Part shown: one piece after another, positions 1 through 11,860 of the stretch | Position numbering within the stretch: position 1 is the stretch's first letter | Layout of the letters: each line of letters opens with the position of its first letter | Assembly: GCA_003971905.1 (NCBI GenBank) | Contig: RSEE01000030.1 | Location: 72,001-136,000 of the forward strand | Source: Moniliella sp. 'wahieum' | Taxonomy: Eukaryota; Basidiomycota; Moniliellomycetes; Moniliellales; Moniliellaceae | Direction: 5' to 3' | Length of the DNA stretch: 64,000 bases | Program-made: the position numbers and the translations under genes | Notes under the pieces: generated by a model | Seen by the model: the letters and a program-made list of their open reading frames with translations, nothing else | Told to the model about the DNA's origin: nothing | Databases searched by the model: none

Positions 1-2398
1 CAGGGACAGGCGCATCAGCCCCCGCCTTCTCCGCCACGACAGCATCCAGCGGGGCAGGCCGGGGCGACGGGGCCGGGGCCCGCGCGGCATGCGCGGCATG
101 GAGGAGCGGGTCGAAGGATCCGGACCAGGGGGTGCCCAACTCGTGCGGGGCAAAGCTGATGGCGGAACAGTATCCGTCGCGGGAGCTGAGGAAGAGGAGC
201 TGGCCATCGGGGCTCCAGCTGAGATCCGTGAGCGGCGCATAGTGCAGTTGGCTAACAACGGCAAGCGGGGCAAGCTGTTGCGTGTCGTGCAGCCAGATCG
301 AGTCGGCGGTCCCGATCGCATACACCAGTCGGTAGGGCAGGTCGAATGCGCGTGCCGGGCCGGACACGGGCGCGGGAACACCCATGGGCCACTGCGCCGT
401 GGAGCGCAGCGCATAGCGCACCGGCGAAAACCGAATGATGAATGGCACTTGGCGCACCGCCACTTGGCCCACGGGGTGTGCGTGCGTCCAGCTCGCACGC
501 GAAAATACATGCGCAGCCGCCGGCGCCGCACCTGGTCCGGACACTGGCGCTGACACTGGGGTGGGCACTTGCCCTGGGGCTGGGACTGGGACCGGGCCCG
601 AGGTCGGCGCACCCGAGCCGAACCCGAACCCGTGTCCGTCGTGTCCTCCGCCTGCGGCGGCACGACCGCCATGCCGGGGCGCGTGATGAGCAGCGAGCCG
701 TCGGGAGCAAAGGCCAAGCGACGGAAAAAGGGAGAGTAAGTTTCGTCGCCATACAGTTTCGACGCGCCGCTTCCCGACGACGCGCCACAGAGGGGGCATA
801 CACTTGACTGCTTCCAACACGGCTCGCCAGGGCGCCGAACTAGGAGCCGAGGGCGTCGCCACCACACCCAGTGGGCGCCACACGGGGGGGAGGTGCAGCA
901 GGCGCGGGCGCAGAACCCGACCCTGACCCAGAATCAGGCACAGGCAAAGGTGGTGGCCGGGGGGAACAGGGAGGGGATGACAACGAGGAGAGGGGGTGAG
1001 GGGAGACGAAGGGGCGGCAGGGATGGAGTAGGTGAAGGTGCAGCAGGGATTTCCGTTGCCAAAGGTGCCGGCTGGGTCGGGGGGGGAGGCAAACGGTATC
1101 CGGGGGGCGGCGGTAGCGGCAGCGTAGAAGCGGCGGCAGTAGTAGGGGGGGTCGATGGCGAGGTTGCGCGGGGGTCGCAGTCGCGGTGGGCGCGCGAGGT
1201 GGGCGCCAAAGTTGACACTGACGTTGGTGCCGCTGCCAACGCAGTTGGTTTTGCCTTTTTGCGTGCGACCAGCACGTTGACTGGGGCAGGAGCCTGTGCA
1301 GCAGGTGCCTGTGCAGCAGGTGCGGTAGGTGCGGCAGGTGCGGCAGGTGCGGCAGGTGCGGCGCCGCGTTCCGAGCGACCAACGTGTTAACGTGGCCGGG
1401 AGGTGGGTGGGAGGGTTGTGCAGCGGGGGCTTGGGCGAGGGCGGCCAAGGGGGGAGCTTGGTCGGAGCGCGTGACGGCAGGCCCGTTAGGCCTGGACAGG
1501 CGGTAAATCAGCACGCTCGATCGGCCGACTGGGACGCGAGGAATTGCCCGAGCGGGTCCCAGGCCAAGCCTTGGACGCGGTGCGAATGGTCACTGATGTG
1601 GTGCAGGACCGAGCCTAACGGGGAGGGAGAGGGGGAGGGAAGAACCCAAGGGTGGCGTTAGCGTTCGCGAGGCAAGAGAAGAAAATAGAGGGAAAGAGGT
1701 CAGGGAGGAGGGAAGCGAGAGCGGAGAGGAGAAGGAGGAAACGTACCATCGGTAGCGGACAAGATCCGGACCGAGCCGTCAGTTCCGGCCGCTGCGACGG
1801 CGGATCCGTCCGGGGCCCAAGCGAGGGCGTACACTTCGGTCGCTGCGGGTCGAGCGGCGCGTGGTCGCCACACTTCCTTCTCAAACATGGCGTCCACTCC
1901 GGACGCGGCGGCGGAAAGGCTGGAGCGGCGGCGGGCCGAGGCCGAGGCCGAAGCCGAGGCCAAAGCAGTGGCCGTGGCAGTGGTCGAGGCCGAGCCCGTG
2001 GGTACACCTGGTCCTGCTGCGCCTTGCCCGGCTGGGTCGGGCGCCGGCTCCCAAAACAACACGGCACATCGTCGCTGCGCTGGCCAGGCGCGGCACACCG
2101 AGAAGCGAGGCCAGGGAAGGAGTCGTGGCGGGTTGTGACGGTCGAGGGTAGCACGGTACTCGATGCGCGGCGGGCGAGGCTGCCCTGACGGCGAGGGATG
2201 CAGGAGCCAGATGCGCACAAAAGTTGTCGCCGCCGGCCGTGGCGACTCTCCAGGCGCGGATGCCAGCGCCCGCGGGGGCGGCGGGCGGGGCGAGCCGACG
2301 CCCTCGGCCGCAGCGTCGGCCGGGGTGTGGTGGATGGAGCAGGCATACACGGGCTTGGTGTCGTGCCATCGGATCTCGAACGTCTTGGTCTCGACCAT
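1..2398 (-). CDS. CAC2: Chromatin assembly factor 1 subunit Cac2/p60 (WD40), C-terminus beyond window
   Basis: This is the WD40 subunit of CAF-1, which deposits H3-H4 on newly replicated DNA in the nucleus. The start at 2398 gives MVETKTFEIRWHDTKPVYAC, the classic Cac2/CHAF1B N-terminus. Further on come a WD-type stretch with ATAGGDNF, DHSHRVQGLAWDPLGQFLA (about 1500-1600), DETYSPFFRRLAFAPDGSLL (about 700-760) and LPYRLVYAIGTADSIWLHDTQ followed by TDLSWSPDGQLLFLSS (about 160-350), in the order known for the family. One intron is visible at 1615-1746 (GTACGT...TTAG). Several single-base shifts break the frame; one is an extra T in GACAACTTTTG, where removing one T restores DNFVRIW. Long Ala/Pro-rich inserts lie between blades. 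The gene is divergent from the GPATCH1 homologue. Family assignment is secure; the exact protein is not. Confidence 0.88.
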
Positions 2399-2613
2399 GG
2401 TCGCGGAGGGGGCGGGGAGGGCCGAGAGGAAGCACACGGGGGACAGGACGCTTGGTCTTGAGTCTGAGGGCGACGGGCGTCCTTCTGTGCTGCGTTGCCT
2501 CGCGTCGCGCCGTGAAGACAGGGGGGGCGCGTTACCTAAGCACCGCGCCTTGTGCGGGGGGCTACCGGGGTCAAGTAAGTTAATTAGCCAGCAGCCGAAA
2601 CGCCGTCCAGCCC
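2399..2613. promoter_or_regulatory. Shared divergent promoter between CAC2 and GPATCH1 homologue
   Basis: Only 215 bp separate the two start codons, so both promoters and both leaders must lie here. No TATA box is obvious. The centre holds a TAAGTTAATTAG-type AT-rich patch (about 2575-2588) just upstream of the plus-strand start. That the pair is co-regulated is inference from the spacing. Confidence 0.55.
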
Positions 2614-5433
2614 ATGCGCGCTCGCCGCCCCGACTCGCTCGTGCTCGTCGGCACGCCGCTCGTCGCCTCCGACAGCGACGGCCGGCCGCGCGAGGGCGTC
2701 GGCGCAGCGTCGGCGCCCGTGTGGGAGCAGGTCGCCACCGACGCCCAGGGCCGCCGCCGCTTCCACGGCGCGTTTACCGGCGGCTTTAGTGCCGGCTACT
2801 TCAACACGGTCGGGTCCAAGGAGGGCTGGCAGCCCCAGGCGTTCTTTTCCTCGCGCAGCCAGAAACGCGCTGCCGCCCGCTCGGAGCACAGCGAGCAGCA
2901 GGACGAGACACGCAAGCGCGCGCGCGAAATGCGCCTCGATGAGCTGATGGACGAGGAGGATTTGGAGCAGATGCGCGATGCCCATTCCTTGGCTGCCAAC
3001 GAAGCGTATGCGGGTCAGGTGCCCAGGCGGCTCAGAAAGACGGCCAGCTGTTTCTCTCCTCGCTAGCTAGCGCGTCAGGGCATGGCATTGACGCATTTGC
3101 TTCCCTGTCGCCCAGACACGAACGTGAGGCGGGAGAGATGGCCGGCGCAGGCAAGGGAATGTGGGACCCACTACTGGGATCGTTTGTCGGCGGCTCTTCC
3201 TCTGCAGAGGCAACGGTGGGGGGTGGATCTAAAGCCGCCGCCCTGGATCCCATGACTGCCATATTCGGGGGCGCAGCACACGATCCTGGTCGCCCTTCCC
3301 ACCTGGCAAGCCGCCGCAAGAGAGCAAAGGCGCCCAGATTCTCGCCCGCATGGGGTGGCGGGTAGGCACAGGATTGGGACCCAGGGTATCCTACCGAGCC
3401 GTACGACGCTTACGCCTGTTGAACGACCGATTGGAAGCCTGGGCGCTCGGGCGGCCTCCCCCCTCTGCCAGTGAGCCAGACATGGGCCAAGACGAGGAGG
3501 GGCATGCGGCCAAGCATACCTATGCTCCTCCAGATACGCACTTTCTCCCCCCCCCCTCGCAGCGGGATGCCGCGCACCACGGCCTGGGATTCGACTTGGA
3601 CCTGCGCGCGCCTCCCGCTCCCTCAGGCCGGTCCCGGGCGCCACCTCTGTCTCATGGGGGATGGACGTGGGCGAGCGAGGCGGCTGACGCGTCCCTCGCC
3701 CCCCCACCGCCCACCTCGTCCAATGTGCCGCCTCCGCCCGGCTGGGGTCCTGATCGGGCGCGCGTACTGACGATTCTGATGAGCAACCCTCGTGCGGCGA
3801 ATGCGGTGCCTGCACCGGCCGCTCCATCCTCCTCGGCAGCCACCCGCGCCAGTCTGCTCGGAGAACGGCCAGCGCCCGGTCCAGCGCCCAAGCTACAGGA
3901 CTACCTTGCTACGCCCGCACTCCTCTGCCGGACCTGGTCCTGCACCTACTGCCCCTCCTGCTAGCTTACCTGTAGCAGCGCAACCCATTCCCTTGCCCGA
4001 CCCGCGCGCTGCGCGGTCGGCCTTGGGGGGTTCATCCCATTTGGGGTGGCGGAGGATGAGAAGGACAAAGACTCCAAACGATCGCGGTACCTTACCTTTC
4101 TCCGGCTGGCTAGTGCGCCCGGCACGCTTCCCCCGGGCGCACTGACGCTTGCCTCCTGGGCCGCGCAGCATGGCCAGCCAATCGCGAGCGCGCAAGCGGA
4201 GCTAAAAGAGTTTGGTGCGGCCGCTCGGATTTTCCGCCCGTTGGCATCGGCGTTGGCGGGGCGGTTTGCTTCTTCCTCTTCGGCCGCCGAGCCGAGCAGC
4301 AACGACAAGGGAACGAAGCAACCCCCCTCATCAGGGTCGCCCCAGCGCGAAGGAACCCTTCCTGGCGGCTTGGCCCAGCCTCTCACCCGCCCCGACGCAC
4401 CGGGACACGCAGAACGACCATTTGGCCCGCAGCACGCGACGCGTACTTGCACACGGTGGCTTCCGGACCGACTGCTGTCCAAGCGGATGGGGTGCGCTTT
4501 CCCTCCTGCCGGACTGGAGGGGGAGACGGTGCCGGGCTTGGTGGCGCACGCTCCCGGGGAGCAGAGGCCAGCGTCGAACCCGAGGCGGCGGAACAGGCTC
4601 GGTTGGCCGCCTCGGCCCCGGCTTCGGCACGTACGTGGGTGCGGGCGCAAAAAGGGTTGCAGGACATGGTGGACCAACGGTCGTGGGAACAACATGGGCC
4701 CAGTACGGGGACGGGTGGCCCCCCGCGTGCCGTCGGAGCGGAACAAGGTGCGGACCGGACCGCGCGCAGCTTGCCCCGTGCGGATCAAGTGGGTTTGGCT
4801 GAGGACGAGCGGCAGGTGGGGGGTAAGCTACCTTTGCGCCCGCCCATGGACCTGTTCCGTTCCGTCTTTGGAGACTCGGACGACGAAGAGGAGCCGGCGG
4901 ACGCGCTGCCCCGTCCAGGCACCAAGCAAGACAAGCAAGACGAGGCAACGACGACGCTGTTGCCTCCTGTTGCCAGTCGGACAACCGCCTCGTCCACCAG
5001 TAGCATCACCTTTGTTGCCCGTTCCGATCGGCGCACGCCCCTGGGGCGAGGCACGACGGCCTCGTCGCTCGCGGCGCCCGAGGGGGACGTGGGAGCCAGC
5101 GCCGGAACCGAGGCGGACACTAGGCGCGCCGGTGCGGGTGAGCCAGCGACAGGAACGAGCAAGGGCAAGACCAGCAAAAAGAAGAGCAAGCAGGCGAGGC
5201 GACAACGAGGCTTGCTGAGCTTTGGCGAGGAGGGCCAAGACGACGACGAGGGCAGTCGGGTGCCCGTGCGCACAGGCAAGACAAGGCCCGCCCCGGGGTC
5301 GGGGCCACCGCGCGGGGAGGCGGGGGCGTCGTCGACAGCTGCGTCGACCACGGCGGCCACCACGCCAGACGCGCCGCCGCCACCGACGTCGGCGGGCGGG
5401 CGGAGGGCACGGCCGCAGGCAGCGGATCTTTGA
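2614..5433 (+). CDS. GPATCH1/Evolutionarily conserved G-patch protein (spliceosome)
   Basis: This is a homologue of GPATCH1 (plant TGH), a G-patch protein associated with the catalytic spliceosome and DEAH helicases. The N-terminus carries the family signature [20 protein letters not shown] then EGW and FFSSRSQ (about residues 50-85), followed by MDEEDLEQM. The G-patch reads [17 protein letters not shown] around 3335-3395, and downstream TYAPPDTHF and HHGLGFD match the conserved post-G-patch block. The middle has a YLTFLRLA...[12 protein letters not shown] segment (4085-4265) and the C-terminus has [15 protein letters not shown] (about 4848) and GLLSFGEE (5211), both typical. Total length of about 940 codons equals the human protein's. 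Several frame changes are needed (for example near 3010-3060 and 3960-4045); they may be errors or unrecognised introns. Stop TGA is at 5431-5433. Confidence 0.85.
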
Positions 5434-5985
5434 TTAAGGGGAATTGGATAGGATGGGATGATCGATGATCGATGACCCCCGCGCGAGAAGGCTGAAGCTC
5501 AGGGACGGAGCGAATCGGCGGCTGAAATCGGGGATGGAATTGGAAGCGGTTGATCGATGATCGCAATCGAATCGCAATCGAAGAGGCGCATCGTAATCGA
5601 GCAACTAGTAATCGCCCATCGGAGTTGTTCGACTGCCAATCGTTCTGATAATCGATAATCGATAATCGATAACCGCTCCCAGCCTCGTGGCCGCGGGGCG
5701 GCGCAGGACACTGGCGCCGTGCGGGCAGCACCTGGTTTTGTTTTTTGGGCGTGGCACGTGTCAAGCGAGGCGCAGAGGCGGGGTGCGCAGCATGCTCATC
5801 CTAATCTCCTTGCGGTGTTCGTTGTTCTGTGGGAGTTTTTCCTTTTCGCTTTCCTCCTTTGCTTTCACCTTTGCTTTCTCCCTTGCTTCCTTCCTCTTTC
5901 TCTCCTCTTCCTCCTCTTTTCTCCTCTTCTCTCCTCTTTCTCCCTCTTTCTCTCCTCTTCCTCTCCTCTTCTCCCCCCCCACGCC
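5434..5985. promoter_or_regulatory. Intergenic: ATCGAT-rich words, then polypyrimidine leader of GATA gene
   Basis: The first half is AT-richer than its surroundings and repeats ATCGAT-type words, including ATGATCGATGATCGATGA near 5458 and an ATAATCG heptamer repeated about 3.5 times at 5647-5672. From about 5855 to 5980 the plus strand is an almost pure CT tract (TCTCCTCTT-like units), ending in a run of Cs just before the GATA start codon. CT-rich tracts next to start codons are common in fungal promoters. No gene is seen. Confidence 0.5.
5647..5672. repeat. Short tandem repeat (ATAATCG)n
   Basis: Roughly three and a half copies of the heptamer ATAATCG sit in the GPATCH1-GATA intergenic region. 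It is a simple repeat related to the ATCGAT-type words found in other intergenic parts of the window. Confidence 0.7.
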
Positions 5986-7831
5986 ATGGCGGCGTACACA
6001 AGCGGCATGCCCACCCCCTACCGCCCCCCCGCCTCGCCCCTTGCCCCCTCCCCACCGCGGCATCCTCGACAGTGCCTCCGTCCAGTCCGACAGGAAACGA
6101 CTGCCTCCGCCGCCCATTCGTCCACCACGCCACATCCTTCCCCGCCTCTCCCCCCACCAAGAAGGAGAACAAGAGGGAGCAGGGCATGACCTGCATCAAC
6201 TGCCGCACCGACACCACGCCCCTGTGGCGGAGGGACGAAGACGGCAAGCCGATCTGCAATGCCTGTGGCCTGTTCTACAAGCTGCACGGCACCCAGCGTC
6301 CCATCAATATGAAAAGACAGTGATCAAGCGACGCAAACGCACCCCAGCTGCCCAACAGGCCGGCCTTGCCAAGGACGCTCCTGCCGCTACTGCCACCGCC
6401 AGGCCCGCGCAAGCCCAGGCCGTAGGCAGCACTGCCTCCACCACCTCCCCACTCTCCCCCAGCATCGGCGCCGAAAGTCTCCCTGCTAGCGACAGTGACA
6501 GCGACAGCCCCCTGGCGCACCAGTACCCGCATCCGCACCCGCAACCACCAACCCACCTCCCTCCTGCTCTCCTCCTTCCCTGGTCCCAGCAGTCGCGCCT
6601 TCCACGCCACCCAGGAGACGTACTCCTCCCCAAATCTACCTGCTCGTCGCTCCCCCAGCGCCGACCAGGCGCCCCTCGATGTGTCCCTTCGCCCCGATCG
6701 CGACCGCGAAGCAGCGATGGTGCTGATGGAAGTGGGATGCGGAGGGCGACGCGCCCCCCCGCCAGGGCCTGAACCGGAACTACCCTTGAACTTGAACCAG
6801 GTCCTGGGTGTTGGATCGGTGGGATCCGACATGTCATATCCACCACTCGCGACCCGGCCGTCGGATACGAGTCATATCCCCCCCCCGAACGCAAGCGCAC
6901 CCCAGTCGCACGGTACCTTCCGCCTCCGCCCGGGTACGCTGATCGCTATGCGGAGGAGGATGTGGCAGGGACCATGATGGTGGAGCCACATCGTTCACCC
7001 CCATCCGCTCCCCAAGCATCCCACCCACTGCCGCCAATGCGGATGGAAGTGGACTCGGGCCCAGAGCCCACGACCAAGCGTGCTCGCTCGTCGGCCGAGC
7101 CGATGGAAGCGCCTACGATGGCAATGGCCATGGCCATACCCCCCGCCGACAGTTTCCCAGCGTATTCGCGTCGACCTGGTATCCGCAACTCTACCATGCG
7201 ATCCACCTCGCAACCTGCTGCGCAGGCGCGTTCGCGTCTCCTGGGTGACTCGCCGATCCTAAGCCGGCATGGACTGCCTCTTGCTTCGCGCGGGTGGGGA
7301 GGGCGAGCCAGTCGCCAGAAATGCCGGTGGGCGCCGCTTCGTACTGGGCCCCCGGTTGGGCTGGCCAGGCAACGCCTACTCGTCTCACAAGACGGGCGCG
7401 GTGCCGCTTACGCTCCCACCGCCGTCTGGGCACCTTTTCTCTTCGACCCGCCCGCCGTTTCCCCCCGTCTCGCTGGGTGAGCGGAACGCCGATCCGTCCT
7501 TGGTCGGCGCTTCGCTCCTGCACCCCCTTGCGGAAGCGCCTTCGTATCCCGGGAGCGGGCGAACGAGTAGCGGATCCAACCCTGTTGCAACCCCTCGCTC
7601 TGGCTTCTTCCCCCTCCCCTGCCTGCTGCAGGTGCGGCGGCAGGGGAATGGGTCGCGACGCTGGAAACGGCGTGTGAGCAACTGCGGTGGGAACAGAGGC
7701 GGATGGACCAAATGCTCAGCACGTACCATGCGCTGTTGGCGCAAGCTCGAACCGCGTTCTGCGATCCGGATCCCACCCGCTCCAGGACCGGGACTGAGAC
7801 TTGCTCCCGCCAGCGTGGGATCGAGCGCTAG
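5986..7831 (+). CDS. GATA-type zinc-finger transcription factor
   Basis: A DNA-binding regulator of the fungal GATA class. One zinc finger is encoded at 6192-6265 with C-x2-C-x17-C-x2-C spacing: [30 protein letters not shown]. The basic tail then reads RPINM-K and VIKRRKR, the expected extension, but only if one A is restored to AAAA in ATGAAAAGACAG (about 6309-6314); as given, the frame ends at once. The start at 5986 has a good context (GCCATGG) after a polypyrimidine leader. The long Pro/Ser-rich remainder changes frame several times. The last readable part (about 7645-7831) is a Gln/Arg/Leu-rich stretch ([20 protein letters not shown]) that could be a coiled coil ending at TAG 7829-7831. 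Whether it controls nitrogen, iron or light responses cannot be told; a single 17-residue-loop finger is shared by several classes. Confidence 0.82.
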
Positions 7832-9248
7832 GCGCGCCAACACCTTTGGTCGGTCGTCGTGCCTTCTCCAAGCCCCACCGGCCCCTAGCGCACGCACACC
7901 TTCTCGCATCCGCCCGTTCCCGCTCCCTCCTTTGCCCACCACGCTGGACCCAGCCCACCCCACCGAGCCTGCACCTGCCCTCGCCTCGCTCCGCCCGGCC
8001 TTGCCCCCACCCTACCCTACGCACCTACCTCGACACACGAACGTACCGGTACCAGGGAGCAAGGAGCAAAGAGCGGAACGAAGACGCGATGGAGTCCGCA
8101 CCGTCTCGCTCCAGTTCCCGCTCCGCTCCCGCTCCCAAAGCCGAAACGAAACCCCGCGCGCTCCGAGTCGCGCCCTTGGCGCAGGAGTGACGCTGACGAG
8201 GACACGGCGATGTGGAGGCGGAGGTGAGGCAGACAGAACGGCAATGGCACATGCAGGGGGGAGCAGCGCGCGCCGGCCCGATCGCGGGGTGCGAGAGTGG
8301 GAGTGGGAGCGCGAGACGGGCGGTCGCTCCGCCGTCCCAGTCGGGGAGTGAGGGGGAGAAGCGACGCGTGGGCGAGCGCGTGGGACAGTGGTGGGTGTAC
8401 GGACGCGGCGCTGTACCCCCACTTGCTTCGCCAGTCCAATACGCCTATTGCGCCCGATGGCTTCGCTGCCCCCCATGCGGTCCCGCCCTATCACGCCCGA
8501 ACAAAAGGTGGACGGGATGGAAGGCATGGAAGGGGTGCATGCCACGTCTTAATATACGCACGGCATTGCAAGTATCCCCGTCCCTCTACCGCGATGTGGT
8601 TGGTGCTGCTCAAGGCGGATACGGTGCGCCCGGAGCACGTAAAGCAGAGTGGTCAAGCTGGTGCAACCCCAGGGGGACAGAGACGCGGTCGGTTGTGTAC
8701 TATATATACCTATCCCACCCTTTAAGGCGCAGACAGATGAATTCGATGGATCGAGGGACCGGGTTTGCTAGCCTAGTGTGTGCCAGATGGCAGATTGGCT
8801 TAGGTGACCGGTGATGGGTCCGTACACTACGTCCCCGAATGGACATGAGAGAACGAGACTGATGTGTAGAAAGCACTGCAGACTGCCAACACTTTATACA
8901 GCCCGCTGGTTTCCGTTCGGCGCATCCGTGCGGTCTCTCCCTCATCAGTAAGATTGTGTATAGTGACGCAGGTGACGCGAGCACGATTCATGATCCGACT
9001 AGCTGTGCCTGCCTTGCGGCCCATCGGTCATCCTTATCGTTTAGTAGAAGTAGAAGCGGTTTAGTATGCGAGGCCTTCTCCTACCAGGATCCTGGCTCAG
9101 GTGTAAAAAAAAGAAGAAAAACAAATCAGCGGCGGCGCAGGCAGTTTCGCACGTCTCGCCTTTGCGCATGCAAAACTCAACCACAGGCGGTTGGTTCTGC
9201 CCCGCCAGCGACCCACGGATGTTGGTGCTCGCGCGACCCAAAAAGGAG
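7832..9248. other. Intergenic, no supported gene
   Basis: Open frames here are Arg/Pro-rich shadows with no recognisable domain. A TATATATA run lies at 8701-8708. The 8.5-8.7 kb part has some base-pairing potential but no hallmark of a known structured RNA. The GATA gene's 3' UTR presumably lies in the left part. Confidence 0.4.
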
Positions 9249-9343
9249 TGCTTCAAAGGGGAATCGAACCCCTGTCACATCGACGTCTTACAGGCACGAG
9301 GCCAGTCTGGCAACGATGTAGTATACCACTAACCCATTGAAGC
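9249..9343 (-). tRNA. tRNA-Gly(GCC) with 24-nt intron
   Basis: Read on the minus strand, the acceptor GCTTCAA (9343-9337) pairs perfectly with TTGAAGC (9256-9250) and A follows as discriminator. The D loop is AGTGGTA-type. The anticodon stem CATCG/CGATG encloses loop TTGCCA, giving anticodon GCC at 9311-9309, then a 24-nt intron (9307-9284) in the canonical place after position 37. The T arm is AGGGG-TTCGATT-CCCCT. The body resembles fungal tRNA-Gly. It lies about 750 bp beyond the 3' end of the aldehyde dehydrogenase gene. Confidence 0.88.
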
Positions 9344-10088
9344 TTCATGACAGTGCTCCTGGAAGACTTTTGGGGGACGCTGTGCGACCCGAGGCCAACT
9401 AAGGTGGGGCAGGAAGACCGATTGACAAGTACAGGTCGACGCATGAGGCGCGGAGGTCGGTATCATTGACAAATCGCAACTAAACGAAGGAGAGTAGTAA
9501 TATACAGGTTTGGACAAACCCCGTAAAACGATATAGATCGATGGAAAGAAAAAGATACCGATGCTCCACGGCCCGAGACGAGAGGAAACCACAACTGAGC
9601 ACTGATATCCTGATTGTGAAAATGTATAGAGTGGTGACCCAAAAATGTACGCCAGTCTGCTTCGCTCTATTAAAAGCGGAGTTGCCTGCGTTGAGTGCTT
9701 ACTGTGTGCGCTAACAGTACACCGCACTGCAGGCGTAGATGAAACCAGTGAAACGAGATGTACGTTATATACCTGAAGAGAAAGGGTGAGGCGTCTTTTC
9801 GAGTCCGTCTTCTATAAGTATAAGTTTAAGACAGATGGGATATGGAATGATATGAGCCTATAGTTCATCGGACGGGTAAGAAGCACAGTGAAGAAACGGC
9901 TCTGATGGGAACGAGACAGAAGAAGTGATTCAAAAAGGCGCCATGGACCTTTCCCCTTTGGGGAACATCAGGAGCAGAAGGGAAGGGAAAAGGCGCATAT
10001 GTACAAGTGCTCTCGGCCTCCAAAAAGGCGTAGAGAGGGGCATGTGGCGCTTTCACACTGGGTTTTCGCATTTCATCGGTTCCGGTTC
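9344..10088. other. Intergenic 3' to aldehyde dehydrogenase
   Basis: AT-richer than the genes and without a supported coding region. It presumably carries the aldehyde dehydrogenase 3' UTR and the tRNA-Gly upstream region. Nothing else is seen. Confidence 0.4.
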
Positions 10089-11758
10089 TTAGAGGGGGTT
10101 GGGTGCATCAATGTTAACCGACACGGCCTTAACCTGGACATAGTTCTCCAACGCGTAGCTTCCATTTTCACGGCCAATGCCCGAGGCCTTGTACCGCCAA
10201 ACGGCACTTGGGACGACAAGGCGTTGTACGTGTTGACCCACACTGAGCCAGCCTGGAGCGCGTGCGCCGTCTTGAGAGCCTTGGAGATGTCACGGGAAAA
10301 CACACCGGCAGCCAAGCCGTACATGGAATCGTTGGCCTTCTGCAACAGCTCTTCGTGGTCCTTAAACTTGTGCACCACGACCACCGGGCCAAAGATTTCC
10401 TCGCGACTAATCACCGAGTCTCCGACGCATCCGTAAAAATCGTCGGCTCAATGAACCACCCGCTTGGCTGGCCCTTGCCCACGTACCGCTCCGCCGGCAG
10501 CGGCTTGCCGCCCGTCACCAAGCGCCCCTCGGTCTTGCCCACCTCAATGTAATGCATGATGCGGTCATACTGCACCTCGCTAATCTGCGGGCCGAGGTAA
10601 CTGTTCGAGTCAAACGGGTCGCCCACCTTGACGGAATCAAACTTGGCCTTGAGGCCGGCAAGGAACGGCTCATAAATCTTCTCGTGCACATAGATCCGCG
10701 TTCCGGCACAGCAGGTTTGGCCCATGTTGAAGTTGGCGCCCATGGTGCACCAGGAAATGGCCTGTTCCAAGTCGGCATCGTCCAGCACCACCGACGGCGA
10801 CTTGCCACCCAGCTCGAGGGTGACCTTCTTGAGGTTGGTGTTGGCTGCTGCCTTCATCACCACGCGTCCGACGCGCGTCGAGCCAGTAAAGGAGACCTTG
10901 TCAATGTCCATGTGCTCTGCAATTGCGTTACCGGCGCCCGGGCCAAGACCCGTGACCAAGTTGACCACACCGGGAGGGAAGCCGGCTTGGTGGATCAGCT
11001 CAAACAGCTTCAGTGCCGACAAGGGCGTGTTCTCGGCCGATTTGAGCACCACCGTGTTGCCCGTAGCAGGGCAGGACCCAGCTTCCAGCCCGTCAGTACC
11101 AACGGGTAGTTCCACGGTACAATGCGCCGCACACGCCCACGGGCTCGAGACGCGTGTACTGGAACAAGTGCGGGTTTTCGCCCTGCAACACTTGGCCCGT
11201 GTGCTTGTCGGCCCAGCCAGCGAAGTAGCGAATGGTCGCGGCCAGTTGCGTGACGTCAAAGGCCTTGGCAATGGACACGGGCTTGCCATTGTCCGTGCCT
11301 CAATTGCCGCCAACTCGTCCAAGTTCGCCTCAACCAGATCGGCGAGTTTGCGAAGCATGGCAGCACGCTCGGGACCGGTCGTGTTCATGCCCCACGTCGT
11401 CTTGAACGCCCGACGCGCCGCCTTGACCGCCAAGTCAATGTCGTACCCATCGCCTTGGGAATCTCGGCAATCTGCTTCTTGGTCGCAGGGTTGTACACCT
11501 TGAGCAGCTCCCCGGTCATGGCAGAGACCCATTGCCCGCTGGATTACCGAGGTAGCAATAAGCAGTTAGGACATTGATCGCAAGGTACCTTTTGACGAGG
11601 AACGGCGCCAGATAAAAGCACGAACAAGGAAAAGGGTTCGAAACGTACTCAATGTACAGACCGCCACTGAAGCTGGACTTGGTGCCGTCGGGGAAGACGA
11701 GGTTCACTTTCGGCACGGGCGACGAGCCGTAAGGGAGACTTTGAGCAGTAGGAGCCAT
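10089..11758 (-). CDS. NAD(P)-dependent aldehyde dehydrogenase
   Basis: An aldehyde dehydrogenase of the ALDH1/2 superfamily, oxidising aldehydes to acids; the cytosolic or mitochondrial location is open. The start MAPTAQSLPYGSS at 11758 is followed by a short first exon (to 11649), a 110-nt intron (11539-11648) and exon 2 opening DGQWVSAMTGELLKVYNPAT, as in the family. Conserved parts follow in order: FTGSTRVGR (NAD site), LELGGKSPSVV with the catalytic Glu, GQTCCAGTRIYV with the catalytic Cys (about residue 310), EIFGPVV, and ASGIGRENGSYALENYVQVK near the end. Stop TAA is at 10091-10089, giving about 510 residues, normal for the family. Frame breaks occur near 11420, 11290, 11110, 10415 and 10190; the last is a missing base in GGCGG-TACAAGG. 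A TATA box lies about 95 bp upstream. Confidence 0.92.
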
Positions 11759-11849
11759 AGTGATGGATAGTGCTAGAGGGAGCAAAGGGGAAAGAGGAAG
11801 AGCAGTGGGGATGATGAAAAAGACAGGAGGGAGGGTAGAAGGTGGAGTT

Positions 11850-11860
11850 ATATATATATG
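11850..11860 (-). promoter_or_regulatory. TATA box of aldehyde dehydrogenase gene
   Basis: An ATATATATA run lies on the minus strand 92-102 bp upstream of the start codon at 11758, a plausible distance for a fungal TATA element with a short leader. Confidence 0.55.

Noticed and set aside
8540-8725. Structured non-coding RNA next to a TATATATA element
   Set aside because: Some GC pairing exists, but none of the conserved boxes of snRNA, SRP RNA or RNase P RNA was found.
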